The notes beneath the pieces were generated by a model. The model was not told the DNA's origin. It saw only the letters and a list, made by a program, of their open reading frames with translations, and did no database searches. Below are positions 1 to 12,682 of a stretch of DNA of 64,000 nucleotides, in pieces (the first letter of the stretch is position 1; every line of letters begins with the position of its first letter). Location: positions 682,001 through 746,000 of the forward strand of contig JAIXMN010000014.1 of assembly GCA_025716815.1 (NCBI GenBank). The letters are read 5' to 3'. Made by a program: the position numbers and the translations under genes. The DNA is from Dichotomocladium elegans (Eukaryota; Mucoromycota; Mucoromycetes; Mucorales; Lichtheimiaceae).

Positions 1-88
1 ATTAAAGCTTTCTTGCCCTCTCCTCACTCTTACACAATACATAATTGTTCTCTTTCCTGCTTGTTCCCTTTACTTTATGCTTTCTGAA

Positions 89-2098
89 ATGTCTCGAGAC
101 TACAAGGTGGTAATCGCATACGACTTTGGAACGACCTACTCTGGTGCTGCATATGCATTCACCCATTCTTCGCCACCCGAAGTGTTCGATGTACAGAAAT
201 GGTAGTGCTGTCTTCCACCCGCCTTTTTTTTTTTTCTTTACCCCTTGATTTCCTTTCGCTGAATCTCCATCGGCATTGGGCATTTGCGGCGATGTAGGCC
301 AAACAAAGGAGGCAGTTTTTTCCCCAAGGTGCCAACGACCCTGGTGTACAGACGGTCGGACGAGTCATTAGTTGACTGGGGCTACGGCGCCAAGAAAGTC
401 ATGATAAAGCCTTATGCTGCCAAGCAGAATGTCTTGGTGGGCCAATTCAAACTCCTCCTCGACGAAGACCTAGGACGAACGATCCACACTCCGGCAAAGT
501 AAAGTATAGTCACCGTCTCTCTCTCTCTCTTTGCGTGCATGGTTCATCATAATAATTATGGATCGGGTGGTGGGTTCTTGTCACCTCTAGACCGGCTATT
601 CATATTATTGCAGACTACCTGCGTGTCCTCCATCAACATACGCTGCAAGAAATCACTCGAGGGTTTGCAAAAAATTACCATCCGGATACGTTCCGGTATT
701 GTCTGACGGTGCCCGCGCTGTGGTCCGACCGGGCCAAGCATGCGATGCGCCAAGCGGCCGTCTTGGCGGGCCTTGTAGCACCGTCTGATCCGTCCGATCG
801 ACTGGTCTTGATTTCCGAGCCAGAGGCGGCAGCGCTCTACTGCGAGCAGACGATGGACATGGAACTCAAGGAAGGGGACCGGATCATGGTATGCGATGCT
901 GGCGGTGGTACGGTAGACCTGATTGTCTTTGATGTGTCGGGAAAACACCAGCTCAAGGAGGTAACAAAGGGCCTTGGCGAGAGCTGCGGTAGCGTGTTCC
1001 TCGATGAGCAGTACAAGGCGTGGCTAACGAGGCAGCTTGGCCAAGACATCATGGACGCGATCCCTCCGCGGGAGGTAGCCGACCTGATGGACCAATTCAT
1101 CGATATCATCAAGCCCGAGTTTGACGGCATAGACGACCAATATGTCACCCTTCCGCGGTCGGTGCCTCTCGATAGGCTAGATCCGAGGTTGAACGAGGAC
1201 AATGCGCTCGACGAGGGCACGATCAAGTTGTCTGCATCTGTTCTCAAAGAAGAAATCTTTGATCCTGTGGTCAACAAAGTGGTATGTGTGCACATGTCTC
1301 TGCGGACGATTTTGTTTTTATTTACAGACATGTTTCAAAAAAGCTCTCGCTGATCCGGCAGCAGTACGAGCAAATCCCCGACGGGCGACTGACGTACCTG
1401 CTTTTGGTGGGCGGCTTCGGCTCGTCGAATTACCTCTATCAGCGGATACAAGACACCTTCTTTGAATTTGACAAAATCGTGTGCCCTGCCGAACGGGCAG
1501 CGCTTGCTGTCGTTCGCGGCGCGGCCTATTACGGGCTGAATCCGCAGGTCATCAAGGCCCGCGTCTCGCGGCGCACATACGGCATCAATGCAGGCCTTCC
1601 CTTTGAAGATCACCGAGACCCACCGTCCACGCGCGTTGTCCGCCCCGACGGCAGCGTTCGATGCACAACCCGGTTCTTGGTCTTTGTCAAGAAGGGCGAC
1701 GTCCTGCCCATTGACCAGTGCATCCGGGAGCATATGTACGTCTATTACGGCACAGTCAAGTACACCGACATCATGCTCTACGCCACAGAGAAAGACGACG
1801 TGCCGAGATACTATAATGACCCGGACGTGAAACATGTTGCTGCCATCTCGGTGCCTATCCCAGATATGCCGGGTGTAATGCACGGAGAACGGATCTCTTA
1901 TACTGTCAGGTAGGGTGGTTTTTTTTTCCCTACCCACCCTCAAGAGAAAACAGGGACAACAGGTTGGGCTGACTCGGTCTATTTAGAATGTATTTTGGCA
2001 CCACAGAGATTCGGATGGAAGCCGATTTCGGAACAGGCCAGTCTTACCGTGTCTACTGTGATTTTGATGCAGTGGACAGATACGATGACCTTGAGTAA
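89..2098 (+). CDS. HSPA12-like Hsp70 family ATPase
   Basis: Five exons: 89-201, 298-498, 591-1281, 1344-1909, 1987-2098, all GT-AG, giving 560 residues. The actin/Hsp70 ATPase fold is recognisable. The first phosphate loop is YDFGTTYSG near residue 11, the second is DAGGGTVDL encoded near 897, and the adenosine motif LLVGGFGSSNYL is encoded near 1402. The WPNK and KVPT segments after the first splice are typical of the divergent HSPA12A/B branch rather than of canonical DnaK-type Hsp70. As in that branch there is no classical substrate-binding domain or EEVD tail. The role is probably cytosolic ATP-dependent chaperone-like or signalling; the client is unknown. The start is the first in-frame ATG, followed directly by the ATPase fold. 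Family assignment is firm, function is not. Confidence 0.88.
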
Positions 2099-2468
2099 AA
2101 AAAAAAAAAAGAAAAAGATAATGTTAATAACAATTCCGGTATTTCTTCTCTGATACGTCTTCATATTACACCCCATAGCATAACATTGAATACAATCCAT
2201 CGTAACCACATGCGCTGCACATACACATAAACAGACTCTTTTTCCTCACCCTCTTTCAGCTTTCTCACTACAGCATAATAACCATGTCTTTTGATCAACC
2301 CCTCCCCCCCTCTCAAGCTACCCTTGCTGACTACGGGATGATCCAAGCGTCCTAGATTGATTGTTCTAAGAATTTTCTGCGGGAATCGATCTAGAATATA
2401 AAAAGGGAAGAGAAGAAGGGAAGGAGTTCGTTGAGAGGAGAAAGAGAGAGAGAAAAAGAAAAAAACAA

Positions 2469-5400
2469 CTACGTAATCGTCTTCATCATCTTGGAGTCGT
2501 CTGGATCGACAACCCAGATGCAGCCAGTCGCAGAGTCAGGGTGGATATCCTCGTATTCTTGCGCGCTCACCCATCGTCGCCAGGCCTCGACGTAGCCTCG
2601 CTCCAGGTTGCGTGTCCATCGAGCGGTATCGAAGAGGCGGCTTGTCTCGCGCGTGCAAAACAGTTTCTTGCGTAGCTCCATCACCTCACCATGGCCACGC
2701 CGCTTCGAGTGTTCGTTGATCGTGTATTTCAGACCCAATGCTAGCGCCACCGCGCGATTCTCATATTCCTGCTCTGTTGCGACCACCATCTCCTCGCCGT
2801 ATCCAGTTGCATTCGCGATACTGGCACCGACACGAGAACACATCTTGTGCATATACTTTGGATACGTCACAATGGGCGTGCCAGACCAAAGAATGTCCGC
2901 CGCTGTCGTATGCGCATTGCATTCAGGCGTATCCAAGAAGATATCTGCTACACGTCCACGGTGGATGTGCACATGCTTGGGGGCCACATCCGTGAAGATG
3001 ACTCGGTTGGCAACCTGCGCGCCCGCCCACTCCATCGCGCATCGTCGCAGATGCCTCTCGCCCGCCGGTGGAAACCGCAATAACCAGAGAATCGAGTGTG
3101 GTACCCGTTCCAGAATACGCAGCCACATCCGGAAAGTCGACGGCTCGAGCTTGTAGAGCTGGTTGAAATTCGCAAAGACCACTACGTCGTGCGGAATCGT
3201 AGGGAAAACCTCTTGTCGCATCGTCCATCGCTTATCTTGTTCAATCTCCCAAAGCGCCTCCAGGTCGCGTTCATTCATGTTGGGCATCGGCTCATCGTTC
3301 TCCTCTCGGAACCCTTGCTTGTGATCGTTGACAAAATATGAGTGCGGCATGTAAATGAATTTTTCGGTATACACAAAGTCGTCTGTGTCCTCCTCTGGGT
3401 CTACGTCGCCTTCAAAGTCGCCACCTCCTTCCTTGATAAATAAACCTTGATGCCGTCGCTTGCGCCAGACTTCACAGCTCACCATCTCGGGTGGACACAC
3501 GATAGGATCGGCAATGATCCAGTCACACCACCCTCCTCCGAGTGTACCCGCGAAGCCCATAAATGAACATTGAACAGGACTCGGTCGGGCAGCAAAGATC
3601 TCGTTCCGCGCTCCCTTGGTGTACCCGTTCAAGTTTACGAGCACGTGTATTTTATCCGCCACAATCCGTTCCACAATTTGCTGGTTCGACCACGTCGAGA
3701 CATCAATGAAGTGTTCTGCTTCTCGATCGATCTTCTGTCTGTAAACAGAGTTGTCGCTCGCCGTCGTAGCATAGCAAAATACCTCAAACTTCGACTTGTC
3801 GTGGAAGCCAAAAACGGATTGCATCAGGTGTGCGAGAGGATGGTTGTTGAAGTCTGATGAGACATACCCGATCTTGATGCGCGGCGAGGGCGGAGGAGGC
3901 GGAGGATACACATGGCTAGCGACCCACGAGGACGTGAGGGTGCTGTGCGATATTCGAAGCGCGTTGCGGTGCGAAATAAGACGGACCTGGCGAGCGTTCA
4001 AGGGGTATGTGAAGGTGTGGAAGGGTAAGACCGTAGGAACGGCCGGAGCCGATAAATTAGATGGGATCAACGGTCGTTCATAACGATGCGCAGCTTCTTT
4101 GGTGACCGTGATCATGGGTCGCGGGACATCGGAGCTCAACACTTCACCATACTCTTCGATATACCACTTGCGCTGTAGACGTCGAATAATGCGTTCAATC
4201 AAGCGGATTACCCATCCACCCTCGTTTTTCTTAACTTGTGTGTCTGAGTAGTGTGCCAGTCGCTTGGACCACAGCTGCACGAGATGATCCGATCCATTCT
4301 CGTGCAATCCATTCGCTTCAACAAGAAGCTCCGCAAGACGTTCGCCAAGACTCTTGCCCTGCGCATCCAGTCGCGTTTTGAGAATGCCGACTCCCCAGAC
4401 AGCCCCATCATCCAACTGCTTCCCGACGATCTCCACGACTCTTCCGATCCAGCCGCTGCGTGCGTTCTTGTCTCCCACAGAGGGGTGGAAGTTGCCATAT
4501 TGGTCAACCGTTGGCTCGTCACCCACCCCGCCGCGGCCACGCCAGTCGCAGACGCCGCCGAGCGAGTTGACTAAACCACAAACTGCATCGACAAAGTTTG
4601 GATTGACCTCGACGGCTCGCTTGTACCACTGAACCGAGTCTTGCACACGGCCCATGTCTTTGATTGCATTGCCGAGATTGGCAAGTGCGACATCGAATTG
4701 TGGATTGTATTCCACAGCTTTCTCATACATGCAAACCGCCTCGTTCAGATGACCCATGTCCTTGAGGAGAGAACCCAAGTTGGTATATAAATGGGGATGC
4801 CTAGGGTCAAGTTGCAAGCCATACATATAATACTGCATGGCGAGCATTGTCCCTGTGACAGGTTGCTGTGGTTGTTGCGCATTAGGTAGTGTAACAGCCA
4901 TAGTTGCACTTGCGCCGTTGATGTTGCTGAGTATAATGCCCAGGTTGTTCGCGGTCGACGGGCTCGGATGGAGTGCCAGACTGATATAGTATAATGGCAG
5001 AAGAAGCGACATGGTCGGCGAACCCTTTCCATCCGCCGAAGCAGCTGCCGCGGCTGCCGCGGCTGCGATCGCAGGCGTTGATGGGCTCATCATGTCCTGA
5101 AAAAGCTTTGCCAGTGTGAGCATGATTGTTGAGGTTGTTTGATTGGCTTGTTGTAGGGCGCTGCCGCCTTCCTTTCCTGCGGCGGACGCTGTGAGTCCGA
5201 CGAGACCAGGCAGAACGCCACCGCTCTGAGGAAATGCGATGTGAATAATCCTTATGGCTTGCTCAGGCTGCAAGAGCACGAGCGGCAGAGCAGATGGTTC
5301 AAGGATCTTGCCGTACTGTGTTGCCTCTATGACTGCACGGGAGCCGCAGGCCAAAGCAATGTTGTTCGCAATACCAACCAAGTTGATGCCTCCAAACACT

Positions 5401-6865
5401 AATTCAAGCCCTTTCTCGTATTCTCGGCGAGCACCAATAATGTCTCCCAGCGCGTATTTCAGGTTCCCCTTGGCATAGAATAAGTTCTGTAGGCGAGGAA
5501 GCTGATGGGCGGGAAGTTGTTTAGGCGCCTTGATGGGTCCTGAACCTATGTCAAGCTTGTAAAAATACTTTTCAACAAATTCGCACACTCCAAGCGCCTC
5601 TTGATATCTCGGGTATCCTTGCTGTTGCGCTCTCTTGGGATCTTTTTTATCGACAAATCCTTCTTGCTGTTGCTGTTGCCGGTCAACACCGCTCGAGCAA
5701 AGGACACCAACGAGATTCTCCACTGCATCCCAATAGCCTGGACGTAGTTTGACAGCTTGGTACCACCATTGTTCAGCGTCCGAGGTACGGCCCATGCTCC
5801 GCAGAGTCGTACCAATGTTGCTCATTGCTTCAACATAGTTCGGGTCCCGAGCAAGAATGAGGTGATTGTACCGTAAGGAAGATTGATAGTCCTGATACGT
5901 ATAGTAGACGCAAGCGAGAAGAAGCAAGGTCGGAAGATGCATTGGGTATGCGTTGTGAAGGACATGCAGTAGCCATAACAGCATTGTATTGCGGGGATTG
6001 GTGGAATAGAGTGTATGGGCGTACTGAAGGAGGGACTCTCGCCATTCCTCAGTGCATTCGGCATTGATGAGCGAGTGTAACTGACCAGAGCTGGCCAAGT
6101 ACTGATTGCTAGACAGCAGCTGATTGAAATCGTGGCCGGGGTATTGATATCCATGAGGTGGTTGGGATGATTTTAAGCTCATTTGATGAATCAGTTGTTG
6201 TTGGTGCTGCTGAACAGCCAGTTGGAGCTGATGTTGGTTGACTCCTAGGTTGTCTAGCGATGGGAGTTGTGAACTACTGCCAGGAGCGGCCGCGACAGCG
6301 GCAGCAGCAGCAGCAATATTTTGATGTTGATGCGGGTGGAGTTCTTGAGGTTGATGTAATTCTTGATGCTGTTGCGGTTGTTGACGTTGATGATACTGAG
6401 GGTCGACTCGAGTAGAGAGATATTGGCGTCGCTTGGGATCATAGTAATGGTTGACCCAGCCGTTGGAGCCTTCAAAGAAATAGCTAGCAAGTGTCGGGGA
6501 TTGCGGTGGAACCATAATGGACGGGAGGTATTGGGGCTGTGCAGGTTGCTGAGATTGCTCGTGATAATATTGTTGATACAGTTGCTGGTATTGGCTCAGC
6601 GTGGAGGAGTGGTTTGCATTCAAGAGCTGTGAGGCATGAGGAAGACCTTGATCTTGATGGATCGGCACGATGCCTCGCTGTGGGTATAAGTAGGAAGCTT
6701 GTTCCTGCTGCACATATTGCTGGCTGCATGCTAGTTGAGCCTACATAATTGAGTCGAGTTAATCGTTTTGACATTGAAAGGGCCTGTCACAGCGGCTTCA
6801 ACCCACGGGCTCGATGTCAATGTGAGATCGCAAGTGAATAGAGTTGTCTTCGGGATATTGAGGGA

Positions 6866-6898
<33 letters not shown>

Positions 6899-6974
6899 TC
6901 AGCCGATTGTGGGACTGAAGGTACAGTCTGTCCGCAGAGAAAGAGCCAGGCATATAGGATTGCTGGAACAGCAT
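2469..6974 (-). CDS. O-GlcNAc transferase (GT41) with TPR repeats and Gln-rich N-terminus
   Basis: Two exons, 6974-6807 and 6740-2469, encode 1479 residues. The enzyme moves GlcNAc from UDP-GlcNAc to Ser/Thr of nuclear and cytoplasmic proteins. The first 200 or so residues are Gln/His-rich, with a run of ten Gln ending exon 1. TPR units follow (for example DPNYVEAMSNIGTTLRSMGR and NPQFDVALANLGNAIKDMGR). The catalytic half opens with YVSSDFNNHPLAHLMQ, which keeps the active-site His of human OGT (HPTSHLMQ). It continues with NGYTKGARNE, NQLYK (the UDP-contacting Lys) and CNAHTTAADILWSGTPIV. Acidic inserts sit between the two catalytic lobes. The start could also be the in-frame ATG at 6953. 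A CACGTG lies upstream at 7242-7247. Catalysis is inferred from intact motifs. Confidence 0.93.
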
Positions 6975-8078
6975 TCGTCAGGTGGAATTGTAAAGATATA
7001 TATAGACAGAATGGGTAGCAAGCTCTTTGGCGGTAGTAGAGCAAGCTGGAAAGAAAGAGAGCGGAACGCAACAGCAGTTGTGCGGAGGAGGACGAGCGTG
7101 AAGGGGGGAAGAGGCGGAAGAAAAAAAAAAGGCTGAGTGAGTTTCTTTCTTTTCAAAGTAAAGGAGGCATAAAAAGGGAACTTTACCTTCTCTGTTTTCA
7201 GATTCTGCGTCGAAAATTCAAACTGCGTCATCATAGCCCGTCACGTGCAGTATCAAAGGAACGGGTGCGTCCGCACTAGCCTCTTTTGGATTAAGCCTTC
7301 TCTAGCTTTTATTAAGTGAAGAACAGGCTTCATTGCTGCTTCTACCTTTTGGCTTGAATCAATAAGGAAGGAGGACGATGATCGCGTCGAAATATATAGC
7401 TTACATCGACGCTATTCCGAAAAGTAGATGGGCGGAGAAAAAATGGATGCCTTATTGTTTTATTGAGGGACCCAGTTTTTCTGTGTGTCACAGAATACCC
7501 TAATTGAACCTACTTTTTTTTTGGGGGGGGAAGGAGAGTGGGAGATATCGGCGAGGGAACAGAACTACGGCATCCTCTCATTCTAACAGTTGCTTTGGTG
7601 ACTATCGACGATACATCGTGAAGAATATCGCCTCAGTGTGGATGGTATTGGAATGTATACAGGAATAATACATGCTTATAATCTGAACCTCATTTTTGTT
7701 TTGTTTTGCCAACTTGGGGGGTGAAGGGGGGTGAGCACAGCAAAGACGCACACACGCACACACACATACACACACAGAGAGAAAGAGAGAGAAAGAACGA
7801 AAAAGAGGTAACGAAACAAGCCTGCAACCATAGTACTTCACACAGTCGACTTGCACACTCACTAGCGTTTACTTACATGGCTCCTTGATGTTCCCTCTCC
7901 AGAATATAGTAGTAGTAGTAAACATGAGCACATGCCTCCTTTGTGACGTGCCGTTAAAAAGGAGATGGGAAGAACGAGTGGTTTCTTCAAAGCTACTACC
8001 CACACAGTTATTTAGACAGTGGCTTGTCTCTTTTTTTTTGCTTAAGCAGTTTATCTCCGTGCCCTTTACTCTTGTACT
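6975..8078. other. Intergenic, divergent promoter region
   Basis: This lies between the start of the O-GlcNAc transferase (-) and the next gene (+). It holds homopolymer A/T and G runs, a CA/GA-rich stretch at about 7748-7810 and a CACGTG palindrome at 7242-7247. No coding signal was found on either strand. Confidence 0.6.
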
Positions 8079-9652
8079 ATGGAAAGGCGGTTTGCATCAC
8101 CTTCCCGCAGCAGCTATACCGAGGACGACGAATCAGTAGGCCGCATGTCTGACCTGGAAGGGGACGCTCATCGCAACGTGTTGCGGAGACGCAGGTCGTC
8201 TTCAGTTTCTTTGACCGCTTCTCCTTCTTCGCAAAAAATGAGTATTGATTCCGATGACGGCCGTTCCGTGTCTTCTACAAGTGGGAGCGGTGTGGCGAGT
8301 ATTGGCGGCAGTGGCAGTATCTACCGGTTCCCTCCCATACGCCGCTTGACACGATCTTTATCCTCCGAACTTATCGCTCCAGCGGATGAAATTATGACTG
8401 ACCACCATCTCCACCCCCTCCTGCACCGACACAGCGAGCAGCGCGAACAAGACCACGAACATGGCCACCACAGCAGTGGCTCATCCCACAGCGGCAACGA
8501 CGGTAACAGTAATACCGAAACTCCAACGGGGACAGTAAATAAATTCGTAGCTCCCGCGCCTCTGGGCAGTCCACTTTATGGACGGCGACGCTCCTCATCC
8601 ATAGAACATTACCGCCATCACCGTCGGTCCGCCAGCAGCAGCAGTACAGAGGCGAATACAAGCCCGTCAAGGCGCCCAGACCCAGAACGAAGGAGTGTAT
8701 CACGAAGGAGTTCATTATTTGTATGTCATTTTTACAATGATACGCTAAACATCCCTGAAGACTGATTTGTCGATCGTAGCCTAAATCGAAAGCATTGGCG
8801 CGAGTTATCAACCAGGCAGATGTAATGTCACCCTCACCCTCACATACACATACACATGCTCTCTGTCTCCTTTTTCCTGCGATAGTGAATGAACAACCCT
8901 ATTAACAATTCAATTGCAGGAAGAAACCCGTCTGGCCGATGTGGAAATGCGAAGGGAACGTGACATGACTGAAAAAATAAAGGAACGGCAGCGAAGAGCA
9001 TCCGATATAGATTCTGTTAAAGCAGCGGCTGCAGAAGCATCCTCTTCAAGTGTAATGTTGAACAGAACTTATGCAATTAGCGGACTTGACGTTTTATTCA
9101 TCCCAATAGCCACTAAACCTTGTACCTGCTGCAGCTTGGGCTCGCGCAAGGGAAAACGAAAGGTCTCCTACAATCGCACCTTATCATGCATCAAAATTGA
9201 ACCCGGAGATGGAAATGACCGTATGTGGTGTTTCTCCGGAATTGTCGTGGTCTGTTTACTAAGTCCCCTAGGATGAACAATAACAGAGTTTTCAGTTCGA
9301 TAATCTTCCGTCACCTATTTACCCAAGCTATCGAAGTACCAAACGAAAAGGTAATTTCATTTCGCATCCATTCCTGCTCCATGTTGTTCATGACCTTATT
9401 CTCTCAGTCTCCGAGGACCGCTTTGAATCTTACTCGACCAGCAGTCTGAAGCGAAGGGCCGTATCTCCGTCTGTATCAGCCTCAGGCTCACCTGTGCTGT
9501 CGGCCGTTTCAAGTCCCCCTTGCTCACTCTACGGCAGTAGTCCTTCGAGCAATGCTGCCGCGCGAGCACAGCAGAAGCCCGGGCAGATATCATCTTCGTT
9601 CAATTTGCAGGAAGCTAGTGGCGGCATTAGCAGGATGTCACTTAGCGAATAA
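8079..9652 (+). CDS. Ser-rich basic protein, probable nuclear regulator (unrecognised)
   Basis: Five exons: 8079-8720, 8920-9051, 9110-9220, 9296-9350, 9408-9652. They join in frame to 394 residues. The N-terminal 210 residues are Ser/Arg/His-rich and look disordered, with many RRxSS sites for basophilic kinases. Next come a short Glu/Arg helix (ADVEMRRERDMTEKIKERQR) and a segment beginning WARARENERSPTIAPYHASK. The C-terminal region FDNLPSPIYPSYRSTKRK, then EDRFESYSTSSLKRRAVSPS, reads like a conserved linear block with nuclear-localisation-type KRK and KRR clusters and SP sites. The intron at 9052-9109 has to be removed: reading through it gives a cysteine-rich run that does not splice in frame to exon 4. 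I do not recognise the family. It could be a transcription or cell-cycle regulator. Confidence 0.7.
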
Positions 9653-9815
9653 ATAGTCTTGTTTTTTTGTTTTCGCGGAACCTTATTTTTTTTTTCTCCC
9701 ACATATCCACACATGCACACCACACCCACGTATTTATATTTTTCTCGGTCGTGCTCTTGGGCGCTTTCCTCTTCTATCTCTATCTTTCCACTTTCACATA
9801 TTCATACTCACTCTT

Positions 9816-11081
9816 ATGACTGGTCACCAGCGTCTTTCAGGAAAGGTTGCCATCATCACTGGTGCTGCAAGGTAAAGAGCAGTTGCTTTCAGGAAACAAA
9901 TACGCGTCTATCTATCTTGCTAAGTTGACTGGCCATTCCCCAAGTGGTATTGGATTCGAAGCAGCAGTATTGTTTGCCAAGGAGGGGGCCAAGGTTGTCT
10001 GTGCTGACCTGAACGAGCAAGGCATCCAGAAGACCGTCCAAAAGATCACATCGCTAGTGGGCGAAGGGTGCGCCATTGCTGTCAAGACCGATGTGTCGAA
10101 AGAAGACCAGGTGAAACACCTCGTTGATACAGCAGTGAAAACCTTTGGCAAATTGAACGTCATGTTCAATAACGCGGGCATCATGCATCCAGAGGATGAC
10201 AATGCACTGAACACTGAAGAGCGCATTTGGTATGTGATGATGCTACTGTTGCTGAGGACGAACCGCTATGGAGAACAGCTAATATGAGGTTATCCGTTTG
10301 GGCGGGTACTGCTGAATAGGAACTTGACCATGGATATCAATGTCAAGGGCGTATGGTTTGGTTGCAAGCACGCCATCATTGCCATGCGGGAGTGTGGCGG
10401 TGGTTCGATCATCAACACGGCTAGCTTTGTTGCGCTCATGGGCGCAGCCACCCCTCAGCTCGCATGTTAGGCAAACCCAAATGGACAAATGCGCGGAACG
10501 GTGCTTGACGCACTCACTTATCTTTTGATATTAGATACTGCCTCCAAAGGCGCAGTGCTTGCTATGACGTAAGTGGGAAGATCCTAATATGTGTGTATAA
10601 TATATGGGCCGTCTGAGTATCGCTTTCCTTGCAGACGAGAATTGGCGATGGTCCATGCACGCGAGAACATTCGCTTCAATGCGCTCTGCCCAGGCCCTCT
10701 GCGCACCCCGCTTTTGATGGACTTTTTGAATACAGAGGAGAAGAAACAACGACGGCTTGTGCATGTTCCTCAGGGTCGATTCGGTACGTATGCCCGGATT
10801 GGGGCAGCTTCGAGCGATGGCTCACCTAGGTTCCTAACCAGGCGAGGCGATTGAGCAAGCCTATTCCGCCTTGTTTCTTGCATCGGACGAAAGCTCATAT
10901 ATAACCGGTGTTGACTTCCGTGTGGATGGAGGCCTGACCTCTGCTTATGTGGTCAGTGGAAGCATTGCGGGAAGGGGGGGGAGAGAGAGAGGAAAACATG
11001 GGGCTGATGGCAGGAGCACAATAGACGCCCGAGGGCGAGCCCAAAGGACCGGTGCCGACCAACTTTGCCGACTTGGTCTGA
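9816..11081 (+). CDS. Short-chain dehydrogenase/reductase (SDR)
   Basis: Seven exons: 9816-9871, 9945-10229, 10320-10465, 10535-10568, 10635-10783, 10842-10951, 11025-11081. The classical SDR fold is complete. The nucleotide-binding glycine motif TGAASGIG is formed across the first splice, followed by NNAG, the catalytic Ser region IINTASF, and YTASK (Tyr and Lys) formed across the third splice. CPGPLRTPL and ITGVDFRVDGG follow near the end. The protein ends TPEGEPKGPVPTNFADLV. Size is usual for the family (about 278 residues). It is an NAD(P)-dependent oxidoreductase with unknown substrate, probably cytosolic since no signal peptide is seen. The 34-base fourth exon carries the catalytic Lys, so mis-splicing there would kill the enzyme. 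Confidence 0.9.
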
Positions 11082-11178
11082 GACACACAATACGTAGGAA
11101 GCTTTGCGCCGGCATAAATAAAATAAAAAATCCTACATTTTCCCGTTAAACTTTTTTTCTCTCTATAAAAAAAAGCTA

Positions 11179-12640
11179 ATGGTCGTCTCCACCTCAGACA
11201 CTACAAGCACCAATGCTGTCGACACAGAAAGCAGACCCATGCAACACTTGAATGTGACAGCCAAAGAGATTGTGAATTGTTCCTTTCCTTCTTGGTACAA
11301 CCAGTTCCAGTCTGTTACCTTCCAGTCCACGATCCTGCCCCTCCCGTCAGAATTCATCGACTATCTGAATGCCGACGGGATCTTTTTGCCTGACGATGGG
11401 TATAGTCCTTTTTGATGTTCTTCGCCCAGCGCATTTTGTTATTCATTGACCATTTGGGGCCGATTAGCCAGCCTAGAGCAGCAACCTTAGAAGAGATCTC
11501 GGACGATGAGGCCGAGACATTTTCCAATACCGAGGACGACGACGAAGAAAATGAAGTAGGTTCGGCGATATCATATCGTCTGCTATTGTACTAAGGTGGG
11601 GAACATTAGGTCCCGAGGTTCCCGGAAATAGAGCAATTCATCCGCACAAGTGTGAAAAACCTCGGAGGTGCTGTGTTTCCGAAGCTAAACTGGAGCTCTC
11701 CCAGGGTAGGCAGGCTTGGTTATGGCGTCTAGGTACTCTTGAGCTTAGACCCACTATGTCTAGGACGCAGCATGGATCACAACCACACAGTCGCTTAGAT
11801 GCAACTCGCCGTTTGACGTTTTTCTGCTGCTCAAATCATCGGATTTCATTAACCACGACTTGAACCATGCATTTGATGAGGCCGCAGACGCCGTCCACGA
11901 TACAACCACATATCATCTAGTGCTTCGCAAGTGGCACGACCTCAATCCATCTATGGAGTTCCGAGTGTTTGTACATAAAAAGGAGATTATTGGTAAATTC
12001 GAAAAGGAAGTACGTGGATGATCACACGAATCTCTAATGGATCCGCCAGCCATTTCTCAGCGCGACATGACATTTTATGACTTTATGGCTGATATGAAGG
12101 ATGATATTGAAGAATTGATATACGCCTTCTTCCAAGACCATATTCAATCCGTATTCCCGAACGACAGCTGTAAGGACCCTGGCTATCTTCTGTAGTGGAA
12201 GCCATCTGTTTCTTACCCTTATTTTTCCAGATGTCATGGATGTGTATGTCAATCGACCACGGCACAAGGTGTGGCTGGTTGATTTTAATCCATTCACTCA
12301 CACCACGGATGGCTTACTGTTTGACTGGGCGGAGCTCATACACAGTAAGTATCTTTGCTTCTTTGCGCGCGCGCTCTCTCTCTCTCTAATCTCATCGTAT
12401 CTTCCAGTATCACACGATGACCCTGAATTTCGTATCATCGAGTCTGCAATGGATGCTGGGTGTTGCAATGCGCCTCGCTTCGCTACCAATATGGTCCCCA
12501 AGGACGTGATTGACTTATCCGATGGTCGGTCAGTTGCGGAATTTGCAGAAGAGTTCCAACGCGCCATGATGCTCGTTGGACAAGATGACAGTAGTAGCGA
12601 CAATGATGAAACAGACGATGAAGAGGAACAACAACGATAA
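11179..12640 (+). CDS. CDC123: Cdc123 family translation initiation factor eIF2 assembly protein
   Basis: Seven exons: 11179-11399, 11468-11555, 11610-11705, 11764-11992, 12050-12169, 12231-12344, 12408-12640. They encode 366 residues, close to the yeast protein. Cdc123 is an ATP-grasp protein that binds eIF2-gamma and promotes assembly of the eIF2 trimer. Family marks are FPSWYNQF near the N-terminus, FPKLNWSSPRDAAWIT, LRKWHDLNPSMEFRVFV, and DVYVNRPRHKVWLVDFNPF with the ligand-contacting acidic residues. The C-terminus is a Asp/Glu-rich tail. A second acidic patch (EDDDEENE) lies near residue 100. Its stop lies only 42 bases from the converging SPC1 stop. Confidence 0.93.
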
Positions 12641-12682
12641 ACCATTGTATTGGGCGTATGTGTACGCGTTTTAGTTCGGATG

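Noticed and set aside
1335..1943. 202-residue open frame on the minus strand
   Set aside because: It is antisense to the HSPA12-like gene, whose exons join in frame with clear ATPase motifs.
9052..9220. Reading through to give a Cys-rich segment in the Ser-rich protein
   Set aside because: The alternative intron 9052-9109 shifts to a frame that ends in phase with the next good donor and acceptor; read-through does not.
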